DNA of 13,256 nt from Planctomycetota bacterium (GTDB lineage: Bacteria > Planctomycetota > Planctomycetia > Pirellulales > Thermoguttaceae): the NCBI GenBank assembly GCA_023397045.1, contig JAEWUR010000370.1, positions 1-13,256 of the forward strand, read 5' to 3'. Shown piece after piece: positions 1 through 7,342 of this stretch. Each line of letters begins with the position of its first letter. The first letter of the stretch is position 1. Under the pieces are notes generated by a model that ran no database searches, was not told the DNA's origin, and worked only from the letters and a program-made list of their open reading frames with translations. Made by a program: the position numbers and the translations under genes.

Positions 1-392
1 AGGTTCGGAAGTTGGCCGAGCGATCGAATCATGCGGCGCGCGAGATCTCCTCGCTGATTCGGGAATCGACGCAGCGCGTGGAGGAAGGATCGACGTTGAG
101 TTCGCAGACCGGCGAGGCGTTGCAGCAGATCATCAAGTCGGCCGAGGAGACGGCGACGAAGATTGCCGAGATTGCGGCTGCGACGGTTCAACAGGCCGCG
201 AACACCGAGGAGGCGGCGAAAGCGATTCAAGGCGTTTCGGCGGTGACCGAGGAAGCGGCCGCCGGCAGCGAGGAGATGGCCGCCAGCAGCGAGCAACTTG
301 GCGCTCAGGCGGTGGCATTGCGGGAGTTGGTCAATCAGTTCAAGATCGACGCCAGGAAGGTGGCTCACGAGGAGTTGGCCGGATCCAGGTAA
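1..392 (+). CDS. Methyl-accepting chemotaxis protein, C-terminal part (partial)
   Basis: This is the 3' end of a chemoreceptor gene whose start lies left of the window; the frame is open from base 3. The first visible residues, VRKLAERS, are the conserved stretch just after the hairpin tip that binds CheW and CheA, so what remains is the descending half of the cytoplasmic coiled coil. It is rich in Ala, Glu and Gln with heptad spacing. The segment TEEAAAGSEEMAASSEQL, near residues 77-94 of the visible part, looks like a methylation helix with paired Glu/Gln sites, the expected substrates of CheR, CheB and CheD encoded just downstream. The C-terminus (EELAGSR) has no NWETF-like CheR/CheB tether. 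Sensor domain, membrane segments and ligand cannot be seen. Its place directly before cheW suggests it is the dedicated receptor of this operon. Family call is secure. Confidence 0.93.
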   Translation, partial: VRKLAERSNHAAREISSLIRESTQRVEEGSTLSSQTGEALQQIIKSAEETATKIAEIAAATVQQAANTEEAAKAIQGVSAVTEEAAAGSEEMAASSEQLGAQAVALRELVNQFKIDARKVAHEELAGSR

Positions 393-400
393 CGGATCCG
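380..400 (+). repeat. Small inverted repeat across the mcp stop codon
   Basis: Seven-base arms CGGATCC (380-386) and GGATCCG (394-400) flank a 7-base loop holding the TAA stop of the receptor gene. There is no T-run after it, so it is not a convincing terminator. It might slow 3' decay or uncouple mcp from cheW, but it could be chance. Confidence 0.3.
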
Positions 401-440
401 CGGAGGAGACGATCAGCACGGAGTATCGGCGGGGCAGAGG

Positions 441-467
441 TTGAGAGGCCGAAGTCCATTTTATATT
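441..467 (+). promoter_or_regulatory. Candidate sigma-70-like promoter upstream of cheW
   Basis: TTGAGA at 441-446 and TATATT at 462-467 resemble -35 and -10 boxes, but the 15-base spacer is shorter than the preferred 16-18. The AT-rich patch stands out in GC-rich DNA and lies about 35 bases before the cheW start. This could allow cheW to cheY to be transcribed independently of the receptor gene. Weak evidence. Confidence 0.25.
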
Positions 468-501
468 TGAAGAACCACATTCCAATTTTGGGAGGCTTAC
501 G

Positions 502-1008
502 ATGGCAACAGCCACACTCGAGTCGCGTGGCATGGAGAACACGTTTTCCGAGGTCCACGGGACCATGCAGTTGGTCAGCTTCAAGCTTGGCAAGGAGCTT
601 TACGGCATCGAGATTACGAAGGTCCGCGAGATTATCCTGATTACGGAAATCACGCGGATCCCCGAGACGCCGGTCTTCTTGAAGGGCTTGATCAACCTTC
701 GCAGCACGGTGATTCCGGTGATCGACCTTCGGGTACGATTTGGCTTGCCCGAGGCGGACTTGTCGGACGAGAGCCGGATCATGGTGATTCAGGCGTGCGG
801 TCGGACGATCGGGATCATGGTGGACGCGGTGAGCGAAGTGTTGCGAGTGAAGCACGATCAGATTGCGCCGCCGCCGCCGACGGTGGCCGGATTGGGTCGC
901 GATTATCTGAGCGGGCTGGTGAAGCTCGACGACCGGTTGTTGATTTTGCTGGACATCGACAAGATCTTCGGCGAAGAAGAGATCACGGCGATTAAGAACG
1001 CCATGTGA
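502..1008 (+). CDS. cheW: Chemotaxis coupling protein CheW
   Basis: A 168-residue single-domain CheW protein, the adaptor linking receptor tips to the CheA P5 domain in the cytoplasmic signalling array. The first 25 or so residues are a variable leader. The SH3-like fold begins near QLVSFKLGKELYGIEITKV and continues through the typical stretches ITRIPETPVFLKGLINLR, VIPVIDLRVRFGL and IGIMVDAVSEVL, ending in LLILLDIDKIF. Length is normal for a single-domain CheW. The ATG at 502 has a GGAGG-type ribosome site at 491-495, which supports this start; it follows the receptor gene by 109 bases and precedes cheB by 85 bases. A stand-alone CheW beside a CheA that has its own P5 domain is the usual arrangement. 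CheV is excluded because no receiver domain is attached. Confidence 0.96.
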   Translation: MATATLESRGMENTFSEVHGTMQLVSFKLGKELYGIEITKVREIILITEITRIPETPVFLKGLINLRSTVIPVIDLRVRFGLPEADLSDESRIMVIQACGRTIGIMVDAVSEVLRVKHDQIAPPPPTVAGLGRDYLSGLVKLDDRLLILLDIDKIFGEEEITAIKNAM

Positions 1009-1093
1009 GGAGCGAACTCGGGATTGGGGACCCGCGATTCGTTCGCATGCCCCATCCCGTCCGTACAAACGTCTTGCGGTTTCGGATAGTTAC

Positions 1094-2197
1094 ATGCCAA
1101 ACGACAACATTCGGGTATTCATCGTTGACGATTCGGCCGTGATGCGGGCGATCATCTCGGATCAGGTCGAAGCCGCGCCCGGGATGTCCGTGGCGGGGAT
1201 TGCCCGCAACGGGCGCGACGCGCTCGATGCGATCACGAAGATCAAGCCGGACGTTGTGACGTTGGACATGCAGATGCCGGGCATGAACGGTCTGGAGGTG
1301 TTGGACGCGCTGTTGGAGCACCATCCGTTGCCGGTTTTAATGGTCAGCGCATTGACGCGCGCCGGTGCGGCGGTGACGCTCGAGGCGCTCGAACGCGGCG
1401 CGAGCGACTACGTGGCGAAGCCTGAACGCGGCGACGCGGCTCGAACGCTGTTCACCGGCGAGTTGATCCACAAGATCCGGGCGATTTCGGGGATGAACGT
1501 TCGTCGGATGATGGCTCGGCGTCGACGGCAGGCGACCGGCGGCGTGTTGGCGCCGGTTCATCGCCCGGCGAAGGCGTTGGCGACGGACTGTCCGCCCGAT
1601 CTGGCGCAACGGTGCATCGCGTTGGGCATTTCGACGGGGGGACCGCCGGCGTTGACCCTTTTGTTGGGCGCGTTGCAGCCGCCGATGCCGCCGATCGTGA
1701 TCGTTCAGCATATGCCGCAACAGTTCACGGGCCCGTTGGCTGCGCGGCTCGACACGTTGTCGGCGCTGACGGTGCGCGAGGCGGTCCAGGGCGACCGGCT
1801 CCAACCGAACCTGGTGCTTCTGGCGCCGGGGGGACAACACCTGAGAATTCGAGGGCGCGGGACGCATGCGACGGCGACGCTGTTCGACGGTCCGCCGGTG
1901 AGCGGTCACAAGCCGTCGGTCGACGTAATGATGAAGAGCGCGGCCGAGGTTTTTGGTGCGAACTGCTTGGGCGTGATCATGACGGGCATGGGGCGGGACG
2001 GCGCCGACGGCTGCGGCGCGATCCGCGCGGCGGGAGGATACACGTTGGGACAAGACCAGGCGACGTCGGACGTGTACGGAATGAACCGCGTCGCGTTTGT
2101 CGAAGGCAACATCGATCGGCAGTTTGGACTGCAAGAGGCGGCGTCCATTATTACGCGTCAGATACGGCGTATTGGAAGTCAGGCTACCGTGTCGTAG
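1094..2197 (+). CDS. cheB: Chemotaxis methylesterase/response regulator CheB
   Basis: CheB removes methyl groups from receptor glutamates, and in many species deamidates glutamines, when phosphorylated by CheA. The 367-residue protein has an N-terminal receiver domain (about 5-125) with acidic pair D12/D13, phospho-acceptor D58 in TLDMQMPGMNG, S85 and K109. A basic linker follows (about 134-170, including MMARRRRQ). The C-terminal methylesterase domain starts near residue 173. The catalytic triad is readable: S180 in GISTGGPPAL, H206 in IVQHMPQQF and D302 in GMGRDGADG, with the same mutual spacing as the S164/H190/D286 triad of the Salmonella enzyme. It should be fully active. The ATG at 1094 has only a weak ribosome site but begins right at the receiver fold. 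cheR lies 143 bases downstream, past a dispersed repeat. Confidence 0.97.
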   Translation: MPNDNIRVFIVDDSAVMRAIISDQVEAAPGMSVAGIARNGRDALDAITKIKPDVVTLDMQMPGMNGLEVLDALLEHHPLPVLMVSALTRAGAAVTLEALERGASDYVAKPERGDAARTLFTGELIHKIRAISGMNVRRMMARRRRQATGGVLAPVHRPAKALATDCPPDLAQRCIALGISTGGPPALTLLLGALQPPMPPIVIVQHMPQQFTGPLAARLDTLSALTVREAVQGDRLQPNLVLLAPGGQHLRIRGRGTHATATLFDGPPVSGHKPSVDVMMKSAAEVFGANCLGVIMTGMGRDGADGCGAIRAAGGYTLGQDQATSDVYGMNRVAFVEGNIDRQFGLQEAASIITRQIRRIGSQATVS

Positions 2198-2266
2198 AGC
2201 CTGCCCAAGTACCGAGACATCTTGAAGACCAAATGGATGCAGAATTCAAAGTCGTTGTAAAGACAG

Positions 2267-2300
2267 CCCTCACCCTAGCCCTCTCCCGGAGGGAGAGGGG
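2267..2300. repeat. Dispersed GC-rich palindromic repeat between cheB and cheR
   Basis: A C-rich lead (CCCTCACCCTAG) runs into a perfect inverted repeat: CCCTCTCCC at 2279-2287, a 3-base GGA spacer and GGGAGAGGG at 2291-2299. Translated on the + strand it reads LTLALSRRERG, a peptide that recurs in spurious ORFs of many GC-rich genomes, which marks it as an interspersed repeat rather than local sequence. It lies in the 143-base cheB-cheR gap, within an apparent operon. The stem could form in mRNA, and a short T-run (2303-2306) follows soon after, so partial termination or RNA processing is possible. No protein is implied. Confidence 0.7.
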
Positions 2301-2340
2301 ACTTTTGGGATAGGTCTTCACCAATCTGCGAGCAAACCTT

Positions 2341-3258
2341 ATGACGTCACCTGCGAAACCCACGATCTCGACAACCACGGCGGCGGTGGCGGACCGCGCG
2401 TTGGGCCTGCCGTCTACCCCGTCGGGGCACATGGAGCAGGTGACCGACGCGCAGTTGTCGCGTTATGCCGATCTGATTTACATTCGCACGGGCGTTCGCG
2501 TTTCTCCGCAGAAAAAGGCGCTTTTGTCGAATCGTTTGCGACGAAGGCTGCGTTCGACGGGCATCAACAGTTTCGAGGAATATTATCATCACCTGAAACG
2601 TTTGCCGCCGCAGGACGCGGAGTGGGACGCCTTTCTTCAGGAAATCACGACGCACGAGACGTATCTGTTTCGCGATCAGACGCATTGGAACTGGTTCCAG
2701 AAGGTCTACCTGCCCGAGCGAACGGCTGCACGAGCGGCGGGTGGTCCTAATTGGCTGCGGATTTGGTCGGCGGCGTGCAGCACGGGGGACGAGGCTTATA
2801 CGACGGCGTGTTGCATTGCGGGGTGTCTTACGGATCTGAATAAATGGAAAATTCAGATTTTAGGCACCGATATCGGCAAGGGCGCGGTGGATCAGGCGAA
2901 AAATCCGATATTTAGCGAGCGGGCGATGCGTTTGGTCCCCGAGACCTATAAAAAAAGCTATTTTACCAAGGTTAAAGGCGCGGAGCTCTGGCAACCGAGG
3001 CCGGTGCTGTCCAGCATGGTGAGCTTCCGGCAGCATAATTTGCTGGATCCGATGCGGGAGCGATCTTTTGACCTAGTGTTCTTGAAGAACGTATTGATTT
3101 ACTTCGACCGCGACTCGAAGAAGACGGCCGTTGCGAATGTGAAGTCGGCGATTCGCCCCGGCGGGTTGCTGGTGGCCGGCGCGGCCGAGGGCGCCACCGA
3201 GATGTTACGCGATTTTGAACGGATCGAATCCTGGTTGATGCGAAAACCGGTTCATTAA
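2341..3258 (+). CDS. cheR: Chemotaxis protein methyltransferase CheR
   Basis: CheR uses S-adenosylmethionine to methylate receptor glutamates, opposing CheB. The product is 305 residues from ATG 2341, or 275 from an in-frame ATG at 2431 (MEQVTDAQLSRYADLIY), which starts exactly where the CheR fold usually begins. The first 30 residues are low-complexity Thr/Ala/Pro, and neither start has a good ribosome site, so the later one may be right. The all-alpha N-terminal domain is followed by EITTHETYLFRD (101-112), the equivalent of the TxxTxFFR motif. The SAM-binding Rossmann domain shows IWSAACSTGDEAYTTA (141-156; usual form CSTGEEPYS), ILGTDIGKGAVDQAK (173-187), VSFRQHNLLDP (227-237) and FDLVFLKNVLIYFD (243-256; usual CRNV). 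Substitutions are conservative, so activity is likely. cheA starts 16 bases downstream. There is no TPR extension. Confidence 0.95.
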   Translation: MTSPAKPTISTTTAAVADRALGLPSTPSGHMEQVTDAQLSRYADLIYIRTGVRVSPQKKALLSNRLRRRLRSTGINSFEEYYHHLKRLPPQDAEWDAFLQEITTHETYLFRDQTHWNWFQKVYLPERTAARAAGGPNWLRIWSAACSTGDEAYTTACCIAGCLTDLNKWKIQILGTDIGKGAVDQAKNPIFSERAMRLVPETYKKSYFTKVKGAELWQPRPVLSSMVSFRQHNLLDPMRERSFDLVFLKNVLIYFDRDSKKTAVANVKSAIRPGGLLVAGAAEGATEMLRDFERIESWLMRKPVH

Positions 3259-3274
3259 GACGAAGAATCCCACT

Positions 3275-5644
3275 ATGGACAACCGCGACACCATCCTTCG
3301 CGATGAATTTGCTCGCCTGGACGACGACTGGGAAAGTGCGTCGCGGTATCTTTCGATTTTCATCGACGAGTGCCAGCAGACGCTTGACGAGTTGACCGAG
3401 GCCCTGCTTGCCCTGGAGGCGGGCGGCGGTCGCGAGAATGTCGAACAGCTTTTTGTCGCGGCGCACCGCATCAAGGGTTCGGCGGCGTCGATCGGATTGA
3501 ATCGGCCGGCGAAACTTGCACACCTGATGGAGGATATCCTCCAAATTCTTGTGCAAAACGATTGCACGCTTGCCCCGAACGTCGCCGACAGCATGTTGGC
3601 CTGCACGGACGGCCTGCGGCACTATGTGGACGCGATGAGCGCTGGTCGACCGGGCGAGGATCAGTTCGCCGAGTTGGCGCAGCAGTTGCTTGATGCCCAA
3701 GCGACTTGTGATGCGCTTTTGCGACCGGCTGCGGCCGAGTCCAATCCGCTGGTGGACGCCGTTGAGCAGTTATCGGAAGACGCGGCGGTCGAAACCGAAG
3801 TGCCCGAGGTCGAGGCGACCGTTGCGGCTGCGGCGACATTGGCGGCCAATACCGACCTTACGGGGAAGATGGACGCCGAATTGCATCGTCGGGTGGCCGG
3901 CGCGTTGCGCGAGGAGGATCAAGACTCGCATATCGTGGTTGGTCAGGTTGCTTTCGAGCCGAACTTGCCGCTGGTCGGGCTGAAGGCCCAGTTGATCTAC
4001 AGCAAGTTGACGAACCTGGGCGACATCAAGTATGCCGATCCGCCGCTGGCCGAAGTCGAGTCGCTCGATGAGATTCCGATGTTGTTCTTCGGGGTCGCGA
4101 CGGACAAATCGGCCGAGGACTTGCAGCGGTGGCTCAATGTGGCGGGCGTCCATCAGATTGTGGTCGAGCCGCTGATCCGAAAGCAACAGGCGAGCGCGAA
4201 GGCCGCGCCGGCGCGCACGGCGACCGAGCCGGGCGTCAAGCCGGCGGAGACCTTGCGAGTCGATGTCGAGCGCCTCGACCGGCTGATGAATTTGGCGGGT
4301 CAGTTGGCGATCGGCAAAGCCCGGGTGACGCAGATCGGCGACAGCCTGAAGACGATCATCATTGACGGCAAGTCGGTTCAGGCGATCGACCGGGCCATGT
4401 CGGAGTTGAAGCGGATGTCGATGCGGGCGGACGATGCGCACGGACTTGGTCACCGCGTGGAGTTCGAGGAACTTCGATCGGCGACGAAGCGACTGCACGA
4501 CTGCCTGGAGACGGTGCGTCAAGAAGTACACTCGTTCGCCGAGGCGCGGACGTGCGTCAACAGCCTTTTCGAGACGATTCATCTGCTCGATTCCGTGAGT
4601 GACGGCATCCGGCAGAACGTGATGGACATGCGGATGTTGCCGATCGGCCCTCTGTTCAATCGGTTCCATCGGGTGATCCGGGACATCACGCGATCGAATG
4701 GCAAAGATATCCACTTGTCGATCGACGGCGAGAAGACGGAGTTGGACAAGCGCATGATCGACGAGCTTGGCGACCCGATGATTCACCTGGTTCGCAACGC
4801 GGCGGATCATGGCATCGAGTCTCCGGAGGCTCGCGTCGCGGCCGGAAAGCCGCGTCAGGGCACGATCTCGCTCGAAGCGTTCCATCGCGGCAGCAGCATT
4901 GTGATCCGCGTTTCGGACGACGGCAAGGGTCTGGATCCCGAGCGGATTCGCGCCAAGGCCGTTGCGAAGGAATTGATCACGGCGGCCGACGCCGAGTTGA
5001 TGACGCCGCAGCAGATTTATCAGTTGATTTGGCTGCCGGGCTTGAGCACGGCCGAGAAGGTGACGGACGTCTCGGGGCGCGGCGTGGGAATGGACATTGT
5101 GCGATCGAAGATCAAGGAGCTTAACGGCACGGTCGACGTGGACAGCGAGCCGGGGCGCGGCACGATCTTCTCGATTCGGCTGCCGTTGACCCTGGCGATT
5201 TTGCCGAGCCTGATGGTGCAGGTCGACGGCGACGTGTTTGCCGTGCCATTGGAATCGGTGGTTGAAATTGTAGGCGTCTCGCGTCGCGACATGGCGACCG
5301 TTCACGGATATTGGACGGTTCCGCTGCGCGATCGCGTCGTGGGCGTTTTGTCCCTCGGCGAATTGTTCGGATGGAAGCATCGCGACGGCGACAGGGAGAG
5401 TCGCGAGTCGGAAGAGACGATGTTGGTGATCGTGGGCGAGGGCGACCAGCAGGTCGGCCTTGCCGTGGACCGGGTCATTGGAGAAGAGGACGTGGTGATC
5501 AAGTCGATCGCCGACAATTACCGTAATGTGAACGGCATCGCCGGGGCAAGCATCCTTGGCGACGGTCGCATTTCACTCATTCTCGATCCGCCTGCGCTGA
5601 TCGAAATGGCATCTCGCCCCGTTGTTGGTACGGGAAAAACTTAG
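3275..5644 (+). CDS. cheA: Chemotaxis histidine kinase CheA
   Basis: CheA is the array's histidine kinase; it autophosphorylates and passes phosphate to CheY and CheB. The 789-residue protein has every classic domain. P1 (1-130) carries H64 in HRIKGSAAS. An acidic Ala/Glu linker (about 150-200) leads to a P2-like regulator-binding domain (about 218-308, from IVVGQVAFEPNLPLVG). P3 dimerisation starts at TLRVDVERLDRLMNLAGQL (about 326). P4 holds the N box HLVRNAADHGIE (504-515), G1 box DDGKG (548-552) and G2 box GRGVGMD (601-607). P5, CheW-like, runs from about 645 to the end. About 127 residues separate the start of P3 from MDMRMLP (450-456), roughly double the usual span, implying longer dimerisation helices. 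All kinase motifs are intact. The cheC ribosome site overlaps the end of this gene, so translation is probably coupled. Confidence 0.97.
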   Translation: MDNRDTILRDEFARLDDDWESASRYLSIFIDECQQTLDELTEALLALEAGGGRENVEQLFVAAHRIKGSAASIGLNRPAKLAHLMEDILQILVQNDCTLAPNVADSMLACTDGLRHYVDAMSAGRPGEDQFAELAQQLLDAQATCDALLRPAAAESNPLVDAVEQLSEDAAVETEVPEVEATVAAAATLAANTDLTGKMDAELHRRVAGALREEDQDSHIVVGQVAFEPNLPLVGLKAQLIYSKLTNLGDIKYADPPLAEVESLDEIPMLFFGVATDKSAEDLQRWLNVAGVHQIVVEPLIRKQQASAKAAPARTATEPGVKPAETLRVDVERLDRLMNLAGQLAIGKARVTQIGDSLKTIIIDGKSVQAIDRAMSELKRMSMRADDAHGLGHRVEFEELRSATKRLHDCLETVRQEVHSFAEARTCVNSLFETIHLLDSVSDGIRQNVMDMRMLPIGPLFNRFHRVIRDITRSNGKDIHLSIDGEKTELDKRMIDELGDPMIHLVRNAADHGIESPEARVAAGKPRQGTISLEAFHRGSSIVIRVSDDGKGLDPERIRAKAVAKELITAADAELMTPQQIYQLIWLPGLSTAEKVTDVSGRGVGMDIVRSKIKELNGTVDVDSEPGRGTIFSIRLPLTLAILPSLMVQVDGDVFAVPLESVVEIVGVSRRDMATVHGYWTVPLRDRVVGVLSLGELFGWKHRDGDRESRESEETMLVIVGEGDQQVGLAVDRVIGEEDVVIKSIADNYRNVNGIAGASILGDGRISLILDPPALIEMASRPVVGTGKT

Positions 5645-5655
5645 GAGAAGGTCCC

Positions 5656-6276
5656 ATGACAGATGTACCTTTGATGGAAGACGCGGAGAAGCTGGAATTG
5701 CTTCAGCAACTCTTTGCGGCGGCCACGCACGACGCCTCGGCGGCGATGTGTTGTTGGACGAATAGCGTGATCTCCCTCACGCTTGACGAGGTCTGCGAAA
5801 TACCGCTGGCCGAAGCATGTATCAATCTAAACCTCGACGACGATCGATTGACCATGGTCATACTGAATCTCGAAGGCGAGATCGGCGGCTCCATGATCCT
5901 CACGTTCACCGAGGAAGAAGGTCGCCGGCTGGCCGCATCGCTGCTCCACACGGAGCCGGGTTCCGGCGACGAGTGGAACGAGATGGAGCAATCGGCGTTG
6001 GCGGAGACGGGCAACATCCTGGGATGTGCCTATATGAACGCGATCACGCGGCTGATCGACCGCCAGTTGGTGCCGTCGGTGCCGTATTTCGTGCAGGATT
6101 TCGGCGCGAGCGTGCTGCAACAGGCGTTGGTTGCGCAGGCCTCGGGACGGGACACGGTGCTGGTATGTCGCACCGGGTTCCATTGTCATAACGAGGCGTT
6201 GAGCTGGAACGTCTTATTCATTCCGACGGTCGCGTTGCGATCGGCGATGGAAGAGGCGATCCGCTCGTGTTCGTGA
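5656..6276 (+). CDS. cheC: CheC-family CheY-P phosphatase with one intact active-site motif
   Basis: CheC/CheX/FliY-family proteins dephosphorylate CheY-P, and CheC also binds and tunes CheD. This 206-residue protein aligns along the two-fold CheC fold. The second motif is intact: SALAETGNILGCAY (113-126) has the catalytic pair E117 and N120. At the first motif, where CheC has EIGNIGAGNAA, this protein has QLFAAATHDAS (18-28), replacing Glu with Q18 and Asn with A21; that site should be dead. The central beta segment EGEIGGSMILTF (73-84) is typical. The length suits CheC rather than the shorter CheX (about 155 residues), and the adjacent cheD supports CheC. The start at 5656 has a good GGAGAAGG ribosome site at 5644-5651 overlapping the cheA stop. 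A FliY role is unlikely, as there is no FliN domain. Confidence 0.88.
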   Translation: MTDVPLMEDAEKLELLQQLFAAATHDASAAMCCWTNSVISLTLDEVCEIPLAEACINLNLDDDRLTMVILNLEGEIGGSMILTFTEEEGRRLAASLLHTEPGSGDEWNEMEQSALAETGNILGCAYMNAITRLIDRQLVPSVPYFVQDFGASVLQQALVAQASGRDTVLVCRTGFHCHNEALSWNVLFIPTVALRSAMEEAIRSCS

Positions 6277-6307
6277 GACAACATCTTACCCTAGAACAGG
6301 CGCCAAA

Positions 6308-6799
6308 ATGACTGCCGCAACGCTAACCAAGCCGAAAGACCGCACGCCGGTAGGCATCGGCCAAGCCGCGCTGGCCGCCGAGCCGGTCTTTCTGACTACG
6401 ATTTTGGGTTCGTGCATCGCGGTGACTTTGTATTCGCCTCGCCTCCGTTTGGGAATGCTCAGTCACGTGCTGCTGCCGCATTCGACGGGTCCGACCGCGT
6501 ATCCGGCGAAGTTCGCCGACACCGTTGTGCCGCATATGCTTTCGATCCTTCTGAGCCATGGGGCACGGCCCGAGGGACTGGTGGCCAAAGTTGCGGGCGG
6601 AGCCTGCATGTTCGGAAACTGCAAGACGATGCAAATTGGAGAATCGAACGTTCAGGTCGCGCTTGCCGCCCTGGCCGACGCCGGTATTCGCGTCGTTGGG
6701 CAGCATATCGGCGGATCGTTGGGACGGCGCGTCGCCTTCGATCTGGCGAACGGCAACCTGAGCGTGGAATGCATCGGACAACCAGCGCAAACTATCTGA
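6308..6799 (+). CDS. cheD: Receptor glutamine deamidase CheD
   Basis: CheD converts specific receptor glutamines to glutamates, making or adjusting methylation sites; in Bacillus and Thermotoga its binding to CheC links it to CheY-P level. The 163-residue protein shows the signature VFLTTILGSCIAV (27-39) with nucleophile C36, then GMLSHVLLP (49-57) with H53, and T30 six residues before the Cys. These spacings equal T21/C27/H44 of Thermotoga CheD, so the catalytic triad is complete. Further family segments are VAKVAGGACMF and VVGQHIGGSLGRRVAFDL. The family's ~20-residue variable N-terminus is here too. It starts 31 bases after cheC, without a strong ribosome site, and cheY begins 18 bases on. 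Having cheC and cheD adjacent supports a CheC-CheD feedback pair. Confidence 0.95.
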   Translation: MTAATLTKPKDRTPVGIGQAALAAEPVFLTTILGSCIAVTLYSPRLRLGMLSHVLLPHSTGPTAYPAKFADTVVPHMLSILLSHGARPEGLVAKVAGGACMFGNCKTMQIGESNVQVALAALADAGIRVVGQHIGGSLGRRVAFDLANGNLSVECIGQPAQTI

Positions 6800-6817
6800 T
6801 TAAGGAGTTACACTGCC

Positions 6818-7207
6818 GTGGCTAAGACTTTACTTATAGCCGATGACGCGGCCATTATCCGCGCGAAAATCAAGGAAACGGCCCTGGGCGCCGGTTGGAC
6901 CATTGTAGCCGAGGCGAGAAACGGCAAGGAAGCGGTCGACCGCTATGCCGAGCATCATCCGACGGCGGTCACCGTGGACCTGGTCATGCCGGAATACGAC
7001 GGCATTTATGCCCTGCGCGAGATCCTGTCGCAAGACCCGAACGCCAAGGTGATCGTGGTCAGCGCGATCGGGCAGAAGAACGTGTTGAAGGATGCGTTCA
7101 ATCTCGGGGCGGCCGACTTCATCGTCAAGCCGTTCGATAAGAACGCCCTGGTGAAGACACTCGAACAATTCGCCGACTCTCAGGAGCCGGTCGCCGCCAC
7201 CGCCTGA
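6818..7207 (+). CDS. cheY: Chemotaxis response regulator CheY
   Basis: A 129-residue single-domain receiver, the diffusible output of the pathway: phosphorylated by CheA, dephosphorylated with CheC help, and expected to act on the flagellar switch or another motility target. Conserved residues are D9/D10 in LLIADDAAIIR, phospho-acceptor D54 in TVDLVMPEYDG, S82 in VVSAIGQK and K104 in FIVKPFDK. The start is GTG at 6818, with a clear TAAGGAG ribosome site at 6801-6807, 10 bases upstream. There is no output domain. The Gly-Ala-rich stretch NLGAADFIVKP resembles Bacillus-type CheY more than the enterobacterial form. It is the last gene of the operon; an intrinsic terminator begins 64 bases after its stop. 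No flagellar gene is in the window, so the target is inferred. Confidence 0.95.
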   Translation: MAKTLLIADDAAIIRAKIKETALGAGWTIVAEARNGKEAVDRYAEHHPTAVTVDLVMPEYDGIYALREILSQDPNAKVIVVSAIGQKNVLKDAFNLGAADFIVKPFDKNALVKTLEQFADSQEPVAATA

Positions 7208-7271
7208 GCGACAGGCATTGTGTGCGGAATATCGGAGGCTCCTGGCTGAGTTTGCGCTTGTCCGAAACGAG

Positions 7272-7319
7272 AACGCGACCGGTGGTCAATTTTGCGGATG
7301 ACCACCGGCCGCGTTTTTC
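7272..7319 (+). terminator. Intrinsic terminator of the che operon
   Basis: A long stem pairs 7272-7288 with 7299-7315 (core CCGGTGGTCA / TGACCACCGG extended by AACGCG / CGCGTT, one A-C mismatch at 7278/7309). The loop is 10 bases, and TTTTT follows at 7314-7318. This is a textbook rho-independent terminator 64 bases after the cheY stop. It also separates the operon from the convergent oxidoreductase gene ending at 7343; in that direction the stem is present but the U-run is poor. Confidence 0.93.
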
Positions 7320-7342
7320 TATGGCATTTGCTCTCCAAACGT

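Noticed and set aside
1612..2313. A 233-codon + strand frame overlapping cheB
   Set aside because: Out of frame with the conserved CheB esterase domain and ends in the dispersed repeat; no domain signal.
3770..5380. A 536-codon - strand frame within cheA
   Set aside because: Entirely antisense to CheA, rich in Arg, His, Gln and Leu and lacking domains; typical antisense shadow.
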